This document shows positions 1 through 8,298 of a stretch of DNA of 64,000 bases, piece by piece. How positions within the stretch are numbered: the first letter of the stretch is position 1; each line of letters begins with the position of its first letter. The position numbers and the translations under genes are program-made. Location of the stretch: positions 19,735 through 83,734 of the forward strand of contig NZ_JIAK01000014.1 of NCBI RefSeq assembly GCF_000620765.1, read 5' to 3'. The notes beneath the pieces are model-generated. The model saw only the letters and a list, made by a program, of their open reading frames with translations. It made no database searches and was not told the origin of the DNA. This DNA comes from Desulfovermiculus halophilus DSM 18834 (GTDB taxonomy: Bacteria > Desulfobacterota > Desulfovibrionia > Desulfovibrionales > Desulfothermaceae).

Positions 1-20
1 ATTTAATAAGAGGGGCGCAT

Positions 21-971
21 GTGACCAAGCTCGTATTTTTTCATTCCGTACCCGACGATGTGTTTGAGGAGATGCAGGCTGAATTTCCGGAAGTGAGCAT
101 GGACCAGCGCACAACCAGGCAGTCCCTGCAGGAGGTTTTGCCCCAGGCCGAGGTTCTGGTCACCTTCAAGTGCGACCAGTCCATGCTGGATCAGGCACCG
201 GCTCTGAAATGGGTCCAGGCCCTGTCCACCGGAGTGGATACCTTGCCGGTGCAGGACCTTCAGGACCGGGGTGTTATGCTGACCTCGACCACTGGAATGC
301 ATGCCGGGCACATGTCAGAGCTGGCGATCATGGCTATGCTCATGCTGGCCAGGAACATGCATCAGGTCCTCAGGAATCAAGGCTTGAAGGTCTGGGATCG
401 TGATGTCGCCCAGGACGAAATCGCCGGGAAAACGGTGGGGATCCTGGGCCTGGGCAGCATCGGGCGGGAGGTGGCCCGGAAGGCTTCCTGCTTGGGGATG
501 CAGGTCGTCGGGGTCAAAAAGCATCCGGAACCGGTGGACAATGTGAGCCGTCTCTACGCCCTGGACGGCTTGGACGAGGTCTTTGCCCACAGTGACTATA
601 TCATCAACCTTCTTCCTTTGACTGAGGAGACCAGAGAGTGCATCGGAGCCAGCCAGTTTGGGGCCATGCCTGCCGGGGGCTGTTTCGTCAATTTGGGCCG
701 GGGCGGAAGCGTGGACGAAAAGGCGTTGATCCAGGCCTTGGAGAGGGGGACTGTGCGGGCGGCCGTATGCGATGTCTTTTCCCAGGAGCCGCTTCCTGCA
801 GACAGCCCGCTCTGGGGAGTGGACAATCTGATTGTCATGCCCCACATCGGGGGGCAGAACCCAAACTATATGCGCAAGGCCGCGCCCATTATCCGGCACA
901 ACCTGCGGGCCTATCTGGATGGACGCCTGGAACAGATGCAGAACGTGTACCGCCCGGATCGGGGATATTGA
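21..971 (+). CDS. D-2-hydroxyacid dehydrogenase (NAD-dependent, PGDH-like)
   Basis: Predicted cytosolic oxidoreductase that interconverts a 2-keto acid and a D-2-hydroxyacid with NAD(P)H; the substrate cannot be told from sequence. The 316-residue length fits the family. The Rossmann motif GLGSIGREVARKA lies near residue 143. The catalytic set is recognisable: Arg in VNLGRGG, Glu in FSQEPLP and His in MPHIGG. I chose the GTG start at 21 because an AGGGGC ribosome site lies just upstream, while the overlapping ATG at 19 meets a stop at once. It stands alone; the next gene is convergent and about 580 bp away. Confidence in the family is high and in the exact substrate low. Confidence 0.9.
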   Translation: MTKLVFFHSVPDDVFEEMQAEFPEVSMDQRTTRQSLQEVLPQAEVLVTFKCDQSMLDQAPALKWVQALSTGVDTLPVQDLQDRGVMLTSTTGMHAGHMSELAIMAMLMLARNMHQVLRNQGLKVWDRDVAQDEIAGKTVGILGLGSIGREVARKASCLGMQVVGVKKHPEPVDNVSRLYALDGLDEVFAHSDYIINLLPLTEETRECIGASQFGAMPAGGCFVNLGRGGSVDEKALIQALERGTVRAAVCDVFSQEPLPADSPLWGVDNLIVMPHIGGQNPNYMRKAAPIIRHNLRAYLDGRLEQMQNVYRPDRGY

Positions 972-1140
972 TTCCATCCTGGGATCAGGATGTAGGAAGC
1001 CCTCGGCTGCTTTGCCTGGATATTTTGCTCAACGTCATTCCCGGATACGTTGAATGTCAGGCGCCTGGCGATTCGGGAAAAAAGCTTTGAAATCGCAATA
1101 ATCTGACAATGTTGTATGAAAGACTGTTATGAGTTAATGG

Positions 1141-1200
1141 TTATCAGAATCTGATTGGGTAACCACTCCCAGTCGGTATCGGTATCGGTATCGAAATCGT
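1141..1200. repeat. GGTATC hexamer-rich repeat, copy 1
   Basis: A short block containing GATTGGGTAACCACTCCCAG followed by three GGTATC hexamers and GAAATCG. The same block recurs at 5794-5849. Related hexamers sit inside the mobile element at about 51125-51225, where the adjoining TTAACTCATAACAG string is the reverse complement of sequence at about 1115-1140. It is noncoding, and copy A of the mobile element inserted into its right end. Confidence 0.7.
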
Positions 1201-1202
1201 TT

Positions 1203-1484
1203 GGTTTTTCGACGTAGCCTGTGGGTTTTTAGGGTTTGTCATCTCTTCTGTGTGCCCACTTTCGGCCCGGTACTTTCTAAGTCCCGCTAAAGGGGGATCC
1301 CTGCCCCCTCCAGGCACTCACATGATGGTCATTGCCTTCAGATGGACTGAGCATATCATGCATGTGAGTGCCTGGTTTCCCCCTTTTGGCGGGACCAAGA
1401 AAATGTGCGGGCCTGCCGCTCACGGCACACAGAAGAGACGGCAAACTCTTATGTAGGCAATTCCACTTTCTGTGTCGAAGAGCC
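1203..1484. mobile_element. MITE-like palindromic element, copy A
   Basis: A 282-bp element that folds back on itself almost completely. The left arm GTTTGTCATCTCTTCTGTG pairs with the right arm CACAGAAGAGACGGCAAAC, and GGCACTCACATG pairs with CATGTGAGTGCC around the centre. The ends are GGTTTTTCGAC and GTCGAAGAGCC. An 8-bp direct repeat AATCGTTT flanks it (1195-1202 and 1485-1492), as expected of a target-site duplication. Short ORFs inside it are by-products of the palindrome. GGCTCTTC-type ends with 8-bp duplications resemble ISL3-family insertion sequences (family knowledge); no transposase is present. Confidence 0.85.
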
Positions 1485-1548
1485 AATCGTTTGTATGCTT
1501 CGGTGCGCCTGCTCTGATGGATTGTCACGCAAAACGCGTGACAATGAT

Positions 1549-2199
1549 CTACCGCAGACTGATCACCGGCCATCCCCGGGAAGCGGCCTCGGCATGCAGA
1601 GTGCTGTCCGGATCCACTGCTACCGGGTTGTGGACCAGTTCCAAGAGGGGCAGGTCGGTATGGGAGTCGGAATAGAAGAAGCTGCCGTCCAGGGAGTGTC
1701 CAGTCGACCGCAGCCAGTCGTTGAGCTTGAGGACCTTGTTCGGGCCAAAGCAGGGTATTCCCTTGATTCTGCCGGTCAGGCGGCCGCCTTCTGTCTCCAG
1801 GTCAGTGGCCAGCAGATGCTCGACTCCCAGGAGGCGGGCGATAGGTTCGGTGATCAGCCGGGTTGTGGAGGTGATGATGACCAGGATATGGCCCCAACCG
1901 CGGTGCTCGGCCAGAAGGGACTCAGCTTTGGGCAGGCGCATGGGCTGTATGCTGTCCCGGATGAACTCCCGGCGCAGCTCGTTCAGTTCGCTCAGGTCAA
2001 AGCTGAGCAGAGGCTGAACCATGAACTCTATGTATTCGCGGACGTCCAGATTCCCAGCTAGATACTCCCGGTAGAAGCGGTCGTTTCCTTCCTTATATGC
2101 GCGGTCCACAATGCCTTTGCGGGCCAGAAACTCCCCCCAGGCGTGATCCGAGTCCCCGTTCAGCAGGGTGCTGTCCAGATCAAATACGGCCAGGGTCAT
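1549..2199 (-). CDS. HAD-IB family phosphatase (SerB-like)
   Basis: Haloacid-dehalogenase-type phosphohydrolase of about 216 residues. Motif I is FDLDSTLLNGDSDHAW (nucleophile Asp and DxDxT). Motif II lies in IITSTTR. The Lys of motif III is in GPNKVLKLNDW, and motif IV is FYSDSHTDLPLLE. SerB-like members dephosphorylate small phospho-metabolites; the substrate here is unknown. A start at 2226 is possible, but the ATG at 2199 begins directly before the fold and has AAGGAAG upstream. It overlaps the 3' end of the M20 peptidase gene by about 20 bp, so it is the last gene of a leftward operon. Confidence 0.85.
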   Translation of the reverse strand: MTLAVFDLDSTLLNGDSDHAWGEFLARKGIVDRAYKEGNDRFYREYLAGNLDVREYIEFMVQPLLSFDLSELNELRREFIRDSIQPMRLPKAESLLAEHRGWGHILVIITSTTRLITEPIARLLGVEHLLATDLETEGGRLTGRIKGIPCFGPNKVLKLNDWLRSTGHSLDGSFFYSDSHTDLPLLELVHNPVAVDPDSTLHAEAASRGWPVISLR

Positions 2200-3301
2200 G
2201 GATCCGCTCTTCCTTGGTCTGTTCATTGCGGGTCAGATGCCCCAGGAACTCGTCCAGCACCGCGTACATCTCGTGCACGCTGCTGATGACCACATGTTCG
2301 TTTTCCGAGTGCTGGCTCATTTCGCCTTCCGCACCCCAGACGATCCCGGGAATATTGTGCTCTGAGAGGTGCCGTGCATCGCTGGCCCCATGCTCGAATC
2401 CGAATTGGAGCTCAGGACGGAGCTCCCGGAGCATGGTGATATACGGCGAATCTCCGCTGTGAAACAGTGGCTCGTTCATCTCGATTTCCAGGGTGCCCCG
2501 AACCGCCTGCCGGATGGATGCAATCAGCTCATCCGGATCGTCGTTTTCGGTATACCGGATATCGAAGACCCCTTCAGCCGTCTCCGGAACCTGGTTGTGC
2601 GAGGTCCCGGCCCGAAGGGTGCCGAAGTTCAAGGTCCGGTGCCAGTGGTCATCGGTCTGCTGACTGAAAAAGCTCCGGATGGTCTGATAATCGTCGATCA
2701 GTGCATCGATGGCGTTGATCCCCAGCCAGGGTCTGGCCCCGTGGGCGGTTTTCCCCCTGGAGGTGAGCTTGAGCTTGATTACCCCCTTTTCCTTGACCAC
2801 GACCTTGTCCGGACTTCCCCCGTCCAGGGCAATGCAGAAATCAGTTGTACAATGCTGCAGGGCGTGCTTGGCGCCGTTGCATCCCCCGGCCTCCTCATCA
2901 CCGGTAATCAGGAGGCCAAAGGGCAGGGAGTCTTGGTCCAGACCTTTTTGGCGGGCCTGCTCCAGGTGAGAGATGTACAAAATGACCGACAAGGCCACTG
3001 CGTACTTGTCGTCAATGCTTCCCCGGCCGAAGAGCCTGCCGTTTTCCTCATAGGGGAAAAAGAGCTCGTCCGGCCCGTTCACGACGTCGATGTGGGTCAT
3101 CAAGGTAACCGGGACGTTTCCGGAATGAGGGGCAACCAGAAGGGAAGGGACATAGTTGTGGTCTATGCGCTGGAAATAGACCTGATGTTCGGCCAGGTGC
3201 TCCTGAATGAAGTCCATGCATCTGTGGATCTCTTCCGGGTGGGCGTGCATGCTTTTAAAGCGGATGAGTTCCTTGGTCAATGATATGACGTCGTCGGTCA
3301 T
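2180..3301 (-). CDS. M20 family metallopeptidase (ArgE/DapE-like)
   Basis: Zinc-dependent amidohydrolase or peptidase of 373 residues. The metal-site and catalytic motifs are present in order: MTHIDVV (His ligand and Asp), GRGSIDDK (bridging Asp), TGDEEAGG (catalytic Glu and Glu ligand), ALDGG (Asp), and a lid-domain segment SRGKTAHGARPW with its His. M20 enzymes trim N-acyl or peptide bonds of small substrates; which one is not determinable. The start ATG overlaps the stop of the short frame left by the broken gene upstream (ATGA). The HAD gene follows with a 20-bp overlap, indicating one transcript. Confidence 0.9.
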   Translation of the reverse strand: MTDDVISLTKELIRFKSMHAHPEEIHRCMDFIQEHLAEHQVYFQRIDHNYVPSLLVAPHSGNVPVTLMTHIDVVNGPDELFFPYEENGRLFGRGSIDDKYAVALSVILYISHLEQARQKGLDQDSLPFGLLITGDEEAGGCNGAKHALQHCTTDFCIALDGGSPDKVVVKEKGVIKLKLTSRGKTAHGARPWLGINAIDALIDDYQTIRSFFSQQTDDHWHRTLNFGTLRAGTSHNQVPETAEGVFDIRYTENDDPDELIASIRQAVRGTLEIEMNEPLFHSGDSPYITMLRELRPELQFGFEHGASDARHLSEHNIPGIVWGAEGEMSQHSENEHVVISSVHEMYAVLDEFLGHLTRNEQTKEERIHDPGRI

Positions 3302-3423
3302 TGCTCATTGTCCTCCACAAAGAGTTTGAGAAACCGGCGGCAGCTGTCCAGGAATGCACTGCAGCCGGGGAGCGGGGCGTATGACGGTTTTCGTCCCCAG
3401 ACCACATACGACATAAGGATTGA

Positions 3424-3761
3424 GAAATGTTCCATCATAGGCGATGGGAAGTCAAGCATGGCTGGGCTGTAAACCGCATGTCCTGCCCCTTTTTCAAGGT
3501 CCCGTTGCCTTTGTCCTTGGCCGGTTCCAGGATGCGGATCAGGCTTTGGGAACGGCCCTGGGTCCAGGTCTGCATGCGCATTGTCCGTTCCCAGTCCGGA
3601 CGGTGGATTGTCATGGCCACCTCTCCCCTGGATGCCTGTCCCCGAAGCTGATTCCAGGTCTCTTCGATGAGTTCCTGGGCTGAGAGGGCGTGCAGAGGGC
3701 GCGGCAGGAGAAGGATGGAGAGGAGAGAGCAGCAGAGGAGGAAAAGGGCTGTTCTGCACAT
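3424..3761 (-). pseudogene. Broken LolA-like outer-membrane lipoprotein-sorting protein
   Basis: The first 95 or so codons read as an exported protein. A signal peptide (MCRTALFLLCC...LHALSAQE) is followed by TWNQLRGQAS, MTIHRPDWERTM and KDKGNGTLKKGQDM, typical of the periplasmic outer-membrane lipoprotein-sorting family (usual length about 250 residues). After GQDM the frame is lost. The adjacent frame continues with VYSPAMLDFPSPMM, matching the family's W-x-Y-x-P...PPSMM segment, and then nothing recognisable follows up to the M20 start. This indicates a single-base frameshift plus loss of the C-terminal 60 percent. A sequencing error could explain the shift but not the missing end. Confidence 0.7.
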
Positions 3762-3771
3762 GCACACCTCA

Positions 3772-3800
3772 TAGCCCCACGTTGTCTCTGTGTGGGGCTA
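3772..3800 (-). terminator. Hairpin at the stop codon of the phosphatidylcholine synthase gene
   Basis: Inverted repeat TAGCCCCAC ... GTGTGGGGCTA with a 9-nt loop. It overlaps the stop codon of the gene to its right and precedes the broken LolA gene. It has no clear T tract, so termination is only a possibility. Confidence 0.35.
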
Positions 3801-4508
3801 CGTGGAATATCCCCGGCTGTTGAGCCAAAAGCGGCGGTGGTACATGACGGATACCACAATATAATATACCGGGTAGCTCAAGGAAATCAAGGTCAATTCC
3901 TTGATCCAGTCAGCGTGCATAAAGATACAGATAATTCCGTAGATAACCCCGTATAGTCCGGTGAGGGGCAGGGAGATGTTTTTCAGCCATTTGGTCTTGG
4001 AGGGGTAGATGTAGTGGATGGGTACGAAAACAAAGATGGACAGGGCAGCAAGGAGAACGATGACCAGCCAGTATGAGGGAGAGAGGACATAGAGGTAGAG
4101 GAAAACAACGTTCCAATAAGAGGGGAAGCCGACAAAGGACTCGTCGGTCTTGGCGTTGTCCTGACTGAACCCATAAGCGCTGGCCAGCAGGGGAAGAACG
4201 GCCACCCACTCCCAGGAAGGGGGTAGGACGTCGAATACCACTAGGGCGACGCAGGGCAGAAAGGCATAGGTGATGAAATCGATCAGATCGTCCAGGCGCC
4301 GGCCGTCGAAATGGGGCAGGATCTCCTTGACTCCCACATAGCGGGCCAAAAGCCCGTCTGTGGAGTCAATGACAATGGTCATCCACAATGAGATGAAAAA
4401 GAGTTTCACATCCGATGTGATCAGGGCCAAAGCGGCGGTGAAGGCGAATACAAGCCCCAGGCTGGTATAGACATGGACGGCCGAGGCAATGATTTTTTTT
4501 GTTTCCAT
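3798..4508 (-). CDS. pcs: Phosphatidylcholine synthase (CDP-alcohol phosphatidyltransferase family)
   Basis: Integral membrane enzyme of about 236 residues, expected to condense choline with CDP-diacylglycerol to phosphatidylcholine in one step. The CDP-alcohol signature D-x2-D-G-x2-A-R...G-x3-D-x3-D is present, from DSTDGLLARYVGVKE to FDGRRLDDLIDF. Features specific to bacterial Pcs rather than PgsA or PssA are VHVYTSLG near the N-terminus, LIDFITYAFLP, and GFPSYWNVVFLYLYVL followed by further membrane helices. The ATG at 4508 is preferred, with GGAG 8 nt upstream. It lies downstream of the DedA gene in the same direction. Family is confident; choline specificity is from homology. Confidence 0.85.
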   Translation of the reverse strand: METKKIIASAVHVYTSLGLVFAFTAALALITSDVKLFFISLWMTIVIDSTDGLLARYVGVKEILPHFDGRRLDDLIDFITYAFLPCVALVVFDVLPPSWEWVAVLPLLASAYGFSQDNAKTDESFVGFPSYWNVVFLYLYVLSPSYWLVIVLLAALSIFVFVPIHYIYPSKTKWLKNISLPLTGLYGVIYGIICIFMHADWIKELTLISLSYPVYYIVVSVMYHRRFWLNSRGYST

Positions 4509-4560
4509 CAAGTGAACTCCGTCAAAAAAAGTGTACGCACAACGCGCCCTTTGCGTTCAA

Positions 4561-5142
4561 TCACGGGATGAGATGCAGATATTTGCCCACCATCTTCCGC
4601 CGCAGGGCGACAAGCCCCCAGACCAGAAGGCCGGCCCCGGTCAATCCGCCTATGATCCACAGTTCCCAGTTTCGAACACTCTGCAGGACCCAGTCCAAAG
4701 CATGGCCGAACACGTACCCCAGGCTGGTCAAAAGAAAGACCCAGAGGCTGACACCGATGAGATTCAGGATCAAAAATCGAATTGGGGTGATCCCGCACAG
4801 GCCGATGGTAAAAGGGGTAATGCTCCGAAAACCATAAACAAATCGGAAAAAAACCGCCAGCCAGAGGTGGTTTCTGTGCACAAGGCCGGTGATCTTTCTG
4901 CTTTTTGCTTGCAGCTTGGGCCACTTGTTCAGGGCCTTGCACCCCTGAAAGCGGCCGAGAAAGAAAAAGAACTGGTCGCAGGCCAGGGTGGTCAGAAAGG
5001 CGATGCCGACAACCCATCCCAGGGCGAAATATCCTTCCTTGGCCAAGATCCCGCCGAAGATCAAGGCCGCTTCTCCCTCGATCACTGTCCCTATAGACAA
5101 TGCCGGATAGCCGAACTGAGTAAGCAAATCCTCAAAGGCCAT
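4561..5142 (-). CDS. DedA family membrane protein
   Basis: Polytopic inner-membrane protein of 193 residues of the DedA/SNARE-associated (VTT) type, a family tied to lipid flipping and envelope homeostasis. The N-terminal re-entrant segment carries Glu (GTVIEGEAALIFGG). The diagnostic FRFVYGFRSITPFTIGLCG block is near residue 98, followed by two further hydrophobic helices and the basic tail RRKMVGKYLH. The next gene downstream is phosphatidylcholine synthase, which fits a phospholipid-related operon. The start at 5142 is the first ATG of the hydrophobic reading frame. Confidence 0.88.
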   Translation of the reverse strand: MAFEDLLTQFGYPALSIGTVIEGEAALIFGGILAKEGYFALGWVVGIAFLTTLACDQFFFFLGRFQGCKALNKWPKLQAKSRKITGLVHRNHLWLAVFFRFVYGFRSITPFTIGLCGITPIRFLILNLIGVSLWVFLLTSLGYVFGHALDWVLQSVRNWELWIIGGLTGAGLLVWGLVALRRKMVGKYLHLIP

Positions 5143-5163
5143 AGCTCACATCCCAGCAAGGAA

Positions 5164-5352
5164 TCATTCCCGGCTCTTCTGCTGTTCCATAAACTCCTGA
5201 TGAACCTGCTGGACTTCGGAGGAGAACTCTTCCTGGGTCAGCAGTCCCTTGCGGATCAGGATCCGCATCAGGGCCTCATTGCCGATCATATTGGAATAGG
5301 CGATATTCTGCCAGGAGCTGGACTCATTCTGTTCTGTCTTGTCGGTGCTCAT
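5164..5352 (-). CDS. Small hypothetical protein (62 aa)
   Basis: A soluble, acidic 62-residue protein of unknown function. The ATG at 5352 has a strong AAGGAG site 7 nt upstream. The body NMIGNEALMRILIRKGLLTQEEF resembles the short helical module seen in many small bacterial proteins that end in LI-x-KGL-x-T-x-EEF, but I assign no function. It is the first gene of the leftward run leading into DedA (20-bp gap) and phosphatidylcholine synthase, so it is probably co-transcribed with lipid genes. Confidence 0.7.
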   Translation of the reverse strand: MSTDKTEQNESSSWQNIAYSNMIGNEALMRILIRKGLLTQEEFSSEVQQVHQEFMEQQKSRE

Positions 5353-5538
5353 TGCAATCTCCTTCTGGGATATCGTTTCGCCGCGTCGGGAGCAAACTTT
5401 TGTAGCACCACGGGCAGTCTGCAATCAAGCATTGAAGTGGCGGATTTTATCTTGCGCCCGGACACGAGTTGTGCAATGATATAAAACTGGTAAGGAATCA
5501 AGGATATTAAATATGTTCAGGATTTGCAGGTGAGCCCT

Positions 5539-5733
5539 ATGGATATGAATTGGCAGAGTCCGGAATATGTACTGCCCCCTGAAGGCGAGGTGGTTGTCTG
5601 TCAGGCCCTGGAACGCAACGGCCTGGTCAAGGGAGTGTACTCCCGCGGAATGTGGCTGGACATGAACCGGCTGCCCATTGACGTCGTCAAATGGAGAGAG
5701 ATCCATCCTGAGCATGAGCCCGGGACGGAGTAG
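5539..5733 (+). CDS. Small hypothetical protein (64 aa)
   Basis: An unrecognised 64-residue protein beginning MDMNWQSPEYVLPPEGE. AGGTGA lies 6 nt before the ATG at 5539, which is why I prefer it over the in-frame start at 5524. It contains VVVCQALERNGLVKGVY and a Trp-rich end. There are no membrane segments or known motifs. It is divergent from the DedA/Pcs operon, with about 190 bp between them. Confidence 0.55.
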   Translation: MDMNWQSPEYVLPPEGEVVVCQALERNGLVKGVYSRGMWLDMNRLPIDVVKWREIHPEHEPGTE

Positions 5734-5793
5734 CTATGGGAGTTCACTGCTTGTCCGTCGGCTTCGAGGAGGGAGGCGGCAAACTCTCGTGAA

Positions 5794-5849
5794 TATCAGG
5801 ATCCGATTGGGTAACCACTCCCAGTCGGTATCGGTATAGAAATCGTGCC
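5794..5849. repeat. GGTATC hexamer-rich repeat, copy 2
   Basis: Nearly the same as 1143-1199: GATTGGGTAACCACTCCCAG, then GTCGGTATCGGTATAGAAATCG. It lies between the small gene and panE. The rest of the 200-bp gap shows nothing else. Confidence 0.65.
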
Positions 5850-5965
5850 CGCTTCGGGCATGTGGGTCCATTGGAATGCCTTGACCTGGATGCGGGCCGG
5901 GTCTAGGTTTTTCCTGCGGATGACGAAAACGAACCGATCAATTGATTATTATTGAGAAAGATCAG

Positions 5966-6904
5966 ATGCGTATTTTTCTTCTGGGAGCCGGGGCCATGGG
6001 GTCCCTGTTCGGGGCCCGTCTGCGGAGCATTGGGTTGCGTCCGGTTCTCTATGGTCTGGATACCATCAATCTGCAGACCATAGCCGAGCGCGGACTGAAG
6101 GTGGACGAGCTGGATGGGACCCAGAGTGTTTGGGACCTGGATGTTTGTCTATCCCTGGAGGAGGAAGTCACCCAGCCGGATGTGGTCGTAGTGGTGGTCA
6201 AGGCATACGCCACCGGGCCGGCGGTAGCCTCCATACTCCCCTTGTGCCATGACCAGACCGTGTTTGTAACTGTCCAGAACGGGATGGGGAACTGGGATCA
6301 GATTGCTGCCCATGTGCCCCCGGAGCGGATCGTGGCCGGAGTGACTGCCCAGGGAGCCACCCGGACAGGGCCGGGGCACATCCGGCATGGGGGGAACGGT
6401 CCCACGGTTTTTGGATCTATCGGGGGCGAGCCGTCCCCGGTTCTGCATGATCTTGTCCGCATCTTTCACCGGGCGGGCATGGACTGTGAAGCCACTGATC
6501 GGGTCATGGACCATATCTGGGCCAAGCTCCTGGTCAATGTGGGCATCAATGCTGTTACCGCCCTGGCCGGAGTAGCCAACGGCTGGATTGCCCAATGCGC
6601 TCCGGCCCGGGATGTGGCCCAGGAGGCAGTCAAAGAAGCTATGGAGGTGGCCAGGGCTCGTGGTGCCCAGCCCGCAGTGGATACTGTGGACCGGGTGATG
6701 GGGGTTGCCCAGGCCACGGCGGTGAATCATTCGTCAATGCTTCAGGATGTGCGGGGCAAAAATCGCACTGAAGTCGAGGCCATCAACGGCATAATCTGCC
6801 GGTGGGGGCGGGAAGCTGATATCCCCACTCCGGTGAACAGGGTCCTGACCGATCTGATTCAGGTCCTGGAATATAAGAATCAGTCCAGAGGAGAAAGAGG
6901 ATGA
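5966..6904 (+). CDS. panE: 2-dehydropantoate 2-reductase
   Basis: Reduces 2-dehydropantoate to pantoate with NADPH in coenzyme A synthesis; cytosolic. The N-terminal Rossmann motif is LLGAGAMGSLFGARL. The substrate region AKLLVNVGINAVTALAGVANG carries the catalytic Lys, and SSMLQDV-x-GK...TEVEAINGII is the C-terminal ApbA/PanE signature. The ATG at 5966 (312 residues) starts right at the fold; an in-frame TTG at 5942 is less likely. The stop overlaps the panB start (ATGA), so the two pantothenate genes are translationally coupled. Confidence 0.92.
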   Translation: MRIFLLGAGAMGSLFGARLRSIGLRPVLYGLDTINLQTIAERGLKVDELDGTQSVWDLDVCLSLEEEVTQPDVVVVVVKAYATGPAVASILPLCHDQTVFVTVQNGMGNWDQIAAHVPPERIVAGVTAQGATRTGPGHIRHGGNGPTVFGSIGGEPSPVLHDLVRIFHRAGMDCEATDRVMDHIWAKLLVNVGINAVTALAGVANGWIAQCAPARDVAQEAVKEAMEVARARGAQPAVDTVDRVMGVAQATAVNHSSMLQDVRGKNRTEVEAINGIICRWGREADIPTPVNRVLTDLIQVLEYKNQSRGERG

Positions 6905-7758
6905 GCCGATTAAGCACCCTGGATATCATCCAGGCCAAAGGGCAGCGCAAGCTGAGCATGCTTACTGCCTATGACTATCCCACAGCCAAGATTGTGGATG
7001 AATGTGAACTGGATATGATCCTGGTTGGGGATTCTCTGGCCATGGTCGTTCTGGGTCATGAGGACACCCTGTCCGTGGACATTCCGGAGATGATCCACCA
7101 TACCAAGCCAGTGGTCCGGGGTGCCAAACGGAGCATGGTGGTCAGCGACATGCCCTTTATGTCCTACCAGGTCAGTGTGCAGCAGGCGGTGGACAACGCC
7201 GGGCGGCTGATCAAGGAGGGCGGGGCCCAGGCAGTCAAGCTGGAAGGCGGAGCATCGGTCCTTCCTCAGGTTCAGGCCATTGTTCGAGCCGGGATTCCGG
7301 TCCAGGGCCATCTGGGACTTACCCCCCAGAGCGCAGGCCAATTGGGCGGGTTCAAAGTCCAGGGCAAGTCAGCCCGGGCCGCAAGGCAGCTGATGGATGA
7401 TGCCCAGGCCTTGGCCCAGGCCGGATGCTTCAGCCTGGTCCTGGAAGCGGTGCCTGCACCTTTGGCCGAGCGGGTCAGTCAGGCAATCCCCATACCGACC
7501 ATCGGGATCGGGGCCGGGGCTGGATGCGACGGCCAGGTCCTGGTTCTGCAGGACTTGGTTGGGCTTTTTGATCGCTTCCTGCCCAAGTTTGTGCGGCAGT
7601 ACGCCAGACTGGGCCAGGAAATGAGCAGAGCGGTGGCAAGCTATAAGCAGGATGTGGAAACCGGGACCTTCCCTGGATCAGAGCACAGCTTCGGCATGAA
7701 GCAGGAGGAGCTGGAGGCCCTGGATCAGATTCTGAAGGGGGATGGAAGGGAGAAGTGA
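6901..7758 (+). CDS. panB: 3-methyl-2-oxobutanoate hydroxymethyltransferase
   Basis: Transfers a one-carbon unit from methylene-tetrahydrofolate to 2-ketoisovalerate, giving ketopantoate, the substrate of the preceding reductase. Its 285 residues fit the family. Recognisable blocks are LTAYDYPTAKIVDE, LVGDSLAMVVLGHEDTLSV (metal-binding Asp), VVSDMPFMSYQ, KLEGG, GHLGLTPQS and PTIGIGAGAGCDGQVLV. The start overlaps the panE stop by 4 bp. There is no panC or panD in the window. Confidence 0.95.
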   Translation: MSRLSTLDIIQAKGQRKLSMLTAYDYPTAKIVDECELDMILVGDSLAMVVLGHEDTLSVDIPEMIHHTKPVVRGAKRSMVVSDMPFMSYQVSVQQAVDNAGRLIKEGGAQAVKLEGGASVLPQVQAIVRAGIPVQGHLGLTPQSAGQLGGFKVQGKSARAARQLMDDAQALAQAGCFSLVLEAVPAPLAERVSQAIPIPTIGIGAGAGCDGQVLVLQDLVGLFDRFLPKFVRQYARLGQEMSRAVASYKQDVETGTFPGSEHSFGMKQEELEALDQILKGDGREK

Positions 7759-7996
7759 CCCGCTCACTTCTTGCTGTGGAAAACAGGTGTGAAGGACGAG
7801 CGTGAACAATCGTTAAGCTCGCAATATGTTCCTGCTTAAGTGGCTTTCATAAGAAAACAAGATTCTCAGCTTGTTGGCGGACACATCAAGGGGAAGGGGA
7901 CCAATGTGTATGTCCGGCATGGTCTATGCTTGAAATCATACAGGTGATCTCTTTCCAGGACTGAGCTTCTGGTCTCGGAGGAGGGAGATTATATCT
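7759..7996. other. Intergenic stretch with no recognised gene
   Basis: About 240 bp between panB and mobile element copy B. I see no ORF with coding character, no clear terminator and no riboswitch I can name. Its right end (TTATATCT, 7989-7996) is the left target-site duplication of copy B. Confidence 0.5.
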
Positions 7997-8267
7997 GGTT
8001 TTTCGACGTAGCCTGTGGATTTTTGGAGTTTGCCATCTCTTCTGTGAGCCCACTTTCGGCCCGGTATTTTCTAATTCCCGCCAAAGGGGGATCCCTGCCC
8101 CCTCCAGGCACTCACATGATGGTCATTGCCTTCAGATGGACTGAGCATATCATGCATGTGAGTGCCTGGTGGCGGGACCAAGAAAATGTGCGGGCCTGCC
8201 GCTCACGGCACACAGAAGAGACGGCAAACTCTTATGTAGGCGATTCCACTTTCTGTGTCGAAGAGCC
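7997..8267. mobile_element. MITE-like palindromic element, copy B
   Basis: A 271-bp copy of the palindromic element, from GGTTTTTCGAC to GTCGAAGAGCC, flanked by the 8-bp direct repeat TTATATCT (7989-7996 and 8268-8275). Compared with copies A and F it lacks a TTTCCCCCTTTT segment in the right arm. It ends 31 bp before the DUF1638 start codon, so any promoter for that gene must lie inside or beyond the element. Confidence 0.88.
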
Positions 8268-8298
8268 TTATATCTTTGGTTTCACGCAAGGAGGAAAT

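Noticed and set aside
1250..1573. Short ORFs repeated in several intergenic places (also 8023, 60197, 60245)
   Set aside because: They are encoded by the arms of the palindromic mobile element on both strands and differ by frameshifts between copies, so they are not genes.
7759..7996. Cobalamin or other riboswitch upstream of DUF1638
   Set aside because: I looked because DUF1638 is associated with corrinoid proteins, but found no B12-box-like or other known aptamer core.
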